Shown here: positions 7,932 to 9,358 of the stretch, in pieces | How positions within the stretch are numbered: position 1 is the first letter of the stretch | How the letters are laid out: every line of letters starts with the position of its first letter | Assembly (NCBI GenBank): GCA_903872875.1 | Contig: CAIQMJ010000652.1 | Span: forward strand, 1 to 9,358 | Direction of reading: 5' to 3' | DNA length: 9,358 nt | Origin: an uncultured Variovorax sp. | Lineage (GTDB): Bacteria; Pseudomonadota; Gammaproteobacteria; Burkholderiales; Burkholderiaceae_C | Program-made: the position numbers and the translations under genes | Notes under the pieces: generated by a model | What the model saw: the letters and a program-made list of their open reading frames with translations, nothing else | What the model was told of the DNA's origin: nothing | Databases searched by the model: none

Positions 7932-7960
7932 TTTCTATTCACAGGCTTGACGTTATTCAA
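7932..7960 (-). promoter_or_regulatory. Candidate sigma-70 promoter of the type I secretion operon
   Basis: Read on the minus strand, TTGAAT (7960-7955) and TAGAAA (7937-7932) are separated by 17 bases. Each matches the consensus hexamer at four of six positions. Transcription would begin near 7925, leaving a leader of about 27 bases before the GTG at 7898, a sensible distance. The match is moderate and in AT-richer DNA, where such matches arise by chance. Confidence 0.35.
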
Positions 7961-7968
7961 AGGAGGAA

Positions 7969-8028
7969 ATGGCGAAATTGATGCGGCTCATATGGGCGAG
8001 CGATCGATGCACAAATATCAAAACCTGA
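7969..8028 (+). CDS. Possible 19-codon leader ORF behind a perfect Shine-Dalgarno
   Basis: AGGAGG at 7961-7966 is the strongest ribosome-binding site in the window. The nearest ATG (7969) is only two bases away, normally too close. It opens MAKLMRLIWASDRCTNIKT, ending with TGA at 8026-8028. A TTG at 7978 and an ATG at 7981 in the same frame are 11 and 14 bases from the AGGAGG. It could be a leader peptide, or the motif may be fortuitous: the complement of this site lies upstream of the minus-strand operon. There is no known homology. Confidence 0.15.
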   Translation: MAKLMRLIWASDRCTNIKT

Positions 8029-8159
8029 AAATTGCCATGAAGAACTTGAATCTGCTTGAATTCAGGATGGCTTATCCATTGTCGGTGCGCACGCCGATTT
8101 TACTTATCTTGTCGATATCAATAGTCTGTGAGCCCGCTTCTGGCTGGCAGGATTTTTAA
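8007..8159 (+). CDS. Possible small membrane or exported peptide, 50 aa
   Basis: From the ATG at 8007 this frame encodes a basic/polar N terminus (MHKYQNLKIAMKNLNLL) and a single hydrophobic stretch (TPILLILSISIVC) near residues 29-41, ending ASGWQDF. The frame is open upstream to a TTG at 7947 and has further ATGs at 8037 and 8067; a weak GGCGAG six bases before 8007 favours that start slightly. Its stop overlaps the ATG of the next small ORF (TAATG, 8157-8161), a pattern common in coupled genes. It has no recognisable family, and a chance ORF is a serious alternative. Confidence 0.3.
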   Translation: MHKYQNLKIAMKNLNLLEFRMAYPLSVRTPILLILSISIVCEPASGWQDF

Positions 8160-8414
8160 TGAAAATGCGCTATTGAAATCTGGAAAATTCTGGCTGTTGC
8201 AATCTCGCATCGATACGGATGGCCGATTGTTTTCTTCTTCGCCTTGGTGGATTGGCGCATACAAGCTGCGGTGTTGGGTAATGAAAATCCAGAACTTGAG
8301 ATCGTTTGCGGCACACAACCCAATGGGGTGATCAAGCGGCGGCCTTTCAATCGGTACTGCGACCGGACAACGTTCCGTCAGTATTTTCTGGATTTTCGAA
8401 TGCCGATTTCTTGA
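8159..8414 (+). pseudogene. Small membrane protein ORF with apparent +1-base frameshift
   Basis: An ATG at 8159 has a good Shine-Dalgarno (CAGGA, 8148-8152, six bases upstream) but its own frame stops after five codons (MKMRY, TGA 8174-8176). If one A is dropped from the four-A run at 8162-8165, the ATG joins a frame open to TGA at 8412-8414. The result is about 85 residues: a hydrophobic segment (IWKILAVAI, then WPIVFFFALVDW) followed by a polar, probably exported tail with two Cys (ELEIVC and NRYCDR). Possible explanations are a decayed gene, a sequencing error, slippage at the A run, or coincidence. A competing frame (8128-8331) is also open here. No family recognised. Confidence 0.3.
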
Positions 8415-8500
8415 AGAATTGAAGCGATGATGCGGCGCGTTCCTCATCGATATGCGAAGCAGTCGCTGGGCATTAACAACAGCATATACAGGAGCTGCAC

Positions 8501-9139
8501 ATGTTCAAAAGCGTGACGTTTTTCATTAGCGGATTTGTTGTAATTGCTCTGATGTCTGGCGCGGGAATGAATGTTAAAGCGCAGACTTTGGCGAGTCCTG
8601 TGGAGAACATCTCAGAACTGCCCTTGGCGGCTTCTGCCGATCAAAAACCGACGCCAGAGCAAGTTAAAAATGGACGCGCCCTGCTCGCCAAGATTTTGAA
8701 TGTGCTGGAGACGATTCCTTTGATGGATTCGGATGGGGTGATGCGGGCATTAGGGGTGCAAGACATTGGTTACTCTGCCTATCCAAGTCATATTTATGTT
8801 TCTCAAAAGAACCCTGAGGTTCCGACGGAAATTGGACTTACGAGGGTGTATATGCTGCCTTGGCAGCGCAATGATTGGTCGGCAAATTTAGGTGGGACTT
8901 TTGACTCTAGTGTCTGCCTTCAAAAAATGGATATTGATATGGCATTGGGATTGCCTTATAAGGCTGCGCCGATTGTTCTTATAGACCAAGTTGCTGTGGA
9001 TAAGAACTTTGTTCCGACTTATTATTCCTATTTGGTGGAGGTGACGCCATTTTCGGAATTTTCGATTGAAATGGATTTCAGTTTTTATTCAAAGTATTGT
9101 GCTGACCGCTTTGGCTCTGGATATTCAAAGAAGAGATAA
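8501..9139 (+). CDS. Exported protein of unknown family, 212 aa
   Basis: AGGAG at 8490-8494 lies six bases before the ATG, so the start is firm. The N terminus is a classic signal peptide: Lys 3, a hydrophobic core of about residues 5-22 (VTFFISGFVVIALMSGAG), and likely cleavage after VKA (residue 27), giving a mature periplasmic or secreted protein of about 185 residues. No lipobox Cys is present. The mature part has exactly two Cys (in SSVCLQ and SKYCADRF), which could form a disulphide, and is rich in aromatic residues. I recognise no domain. Base composition is markedly AT-richer than the genes to the left. It ends 4 bp before the next gene, so the two are probably co-translated. By gene order it could be an immunity protein or export partner for a secreted effector; this is inference only. 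Confidence 0.85.
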   Translation: MFKSVTFFISGFVVIALMSGAGMNVKAQTLASPVENISELPLAASADQKPTPEQVKNGRALLAKILNVLETIPLMDSDGVMRALGVQDIGYSAYPSHIYVSQKNPEVPTEIGLTRVYMLPWQRNDWSANLGGTFDSSVCLQKMDIDMALGLPYKAAPIVLIDQVAVDKNFVPTYYSYLVEVTPFSEFSIEMDFSFYSKYCADRFGSGYSKKR

Positions 9140-9143
9140 TTAA

Positions 9144-9358
9144 ATGATAATAGCCTCATTCACCTTAAATGACTTCAGTGACGAAAAGCTTCGAGCGCTA
9201 TGTCCTTATGTGACGCCGGAGATTCTCGGGTTGATAAACAGCTCCGAGACGTTGAAGTCGATTTTGAGAAGCTATTTGAACAGCGCTGTTGTTAAAGAAA
9301 TTGGCGTAAGTGCAGTCGCGCCTGACAGCGCTTTATATAACTTGCCCAATGGCAAGGA
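9144..9358 (+). CDS. Unrecognised protein, N-terminal fragment (possible type I secretion substrate)
   Basis: An ATG at 9144, preceded by GAAGAG about eight bases upstream and only 4 bp after the previous stop, opens a frame that runs off the window end. The 71 visible residues (beginning MIIASFTLNDFSDEKLRALC) form amphipathic helices and contain a L-x-x-Y-V-T-P-E-I motif (about 19-29). No signal peptide is present, as expected for a cytoplasmic protein or a type I secretion substrate, whose signal is C-terminal. No RTX repeats or catalytic motif can be seen in this part. Its position beside a complete type I secretion operon and directly after an exported protein makes it the best substrate candidate in the window, but a function cannot be assigned. 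Confidence 0.7.
   Translation, partial: MIIASFTLNDFSDEKLRALCPYVTPEILGLINSSETLKSILRSYLNSAVVKEIGVSAVAPDSALYNLPNGK

Larger units (their letters stand above)
7899..8500. other. AT-richer divergent region between the secretion operon and the exported-protein gene
   Basis: This 602-bp stretch separates the minus-strand secretion operon from the plus-strand gene at 8501. It contains the candidate promoter at 7932-7960, a perfect AGGAGG at 7961-7966, and two small plus-strand ORFs joined by a TAATG overlap at 8157-8161. I found no tRNA, inverted-repeat element, transposase or convincing plus-strand promoter. TTGACG at 7947-7952 resembles a -35 box but has no -10 box at 16-18 bases. The fall in GC begins here and continues to the window end. 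Confidence 0.5.

Noticed and set aside
7947..7975. Plus-strand promoter from TTGACG at 7947
   Set aside because: No acceptable -10 hexamer at 16-18 bases downstream.
8128..8331. Plus-strand 67-codon frame starting at GTG 8128
   Set aside because: No convincing ribosome-binding site and no domain. It overlaps the frame that has CAGGA plus ATG at 8159, though I cannot exclude it by sequence alone.
8118..8447. Minus-strand 109-codon frame in the divergent region
   Set aside because: No ribosome-binding site, no recognisable domain, and it opposes the better supported plus-strand ORFs with start/stop overlap.
8351..9118. Resemblance between the NRYCDR tail of the frameshifted ORF and SKYCADRF of the exported protein, suggesting a duplicated immunity gene
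   Set aside because: The similarity is only a few residues around one Cys and does not extend on either side; not enough to claim homology.

Overview
The window is GC-rich DNA with a betaproteobacterial, probably Burkholderiales, look. The basis is the dense antisense open frames of high-GC DNA and the mix of an AzlCD exporter, a MocR regulator and a complete HlyB/HlyD/TolC-type secretion operon. The genus cannot be fixed from sequence alone. GC content falls sharply at about 7900, and the last 1.4 kb looks acquired (one 60-base line near 8900 is about 37% GC, one near 6000 about 68%).

Positions 1-1202 (minus strand) hold the start of a probable peptide-type ABC permease, then azlD and azlC, a two-component amino-acid exporter with a 4-bp gene overlap. 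Positions 1203-1421 are a control region containing an AT-rich core. Positions 1422-2855 (plus strand) encode a GntR/MocR regulator with an aminotransferase-like domain, divergent from azlCD and its likely regulator. A perfect 15-bp tandem duplication lies in the short convergent gap that follows.

Positions 2901-7898 (minus strand) form a three-gene type I secretion operon in the order ABC transporter, HlyD-type adaptor, TolC-type outer-membrane factor, with coding overlaps of 4 and 11 bp. The ABC protein has a C39-like N-terminal domain that has lost its catalytic residues. This points to an RTX-like substrate with a C-terminal signal rather than a double-glycine bacteriocin.

Positions 7899-9358 are the AT-richer region, divergent from the secretion operon. 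It holds a candidate promoter for that operon, two doubtful small ORFs joined by a TAATG overlap (the second apparently frameshifted), a 212-residue exported protein of unknown family, and the start of an unrecognised protein 4 bp downstream, cut by the window end. The most interesting hypothesis is that the truncated gene encodes the secreted substrate and the exported protein protects against it or assists it. This is inferred from gene order only.
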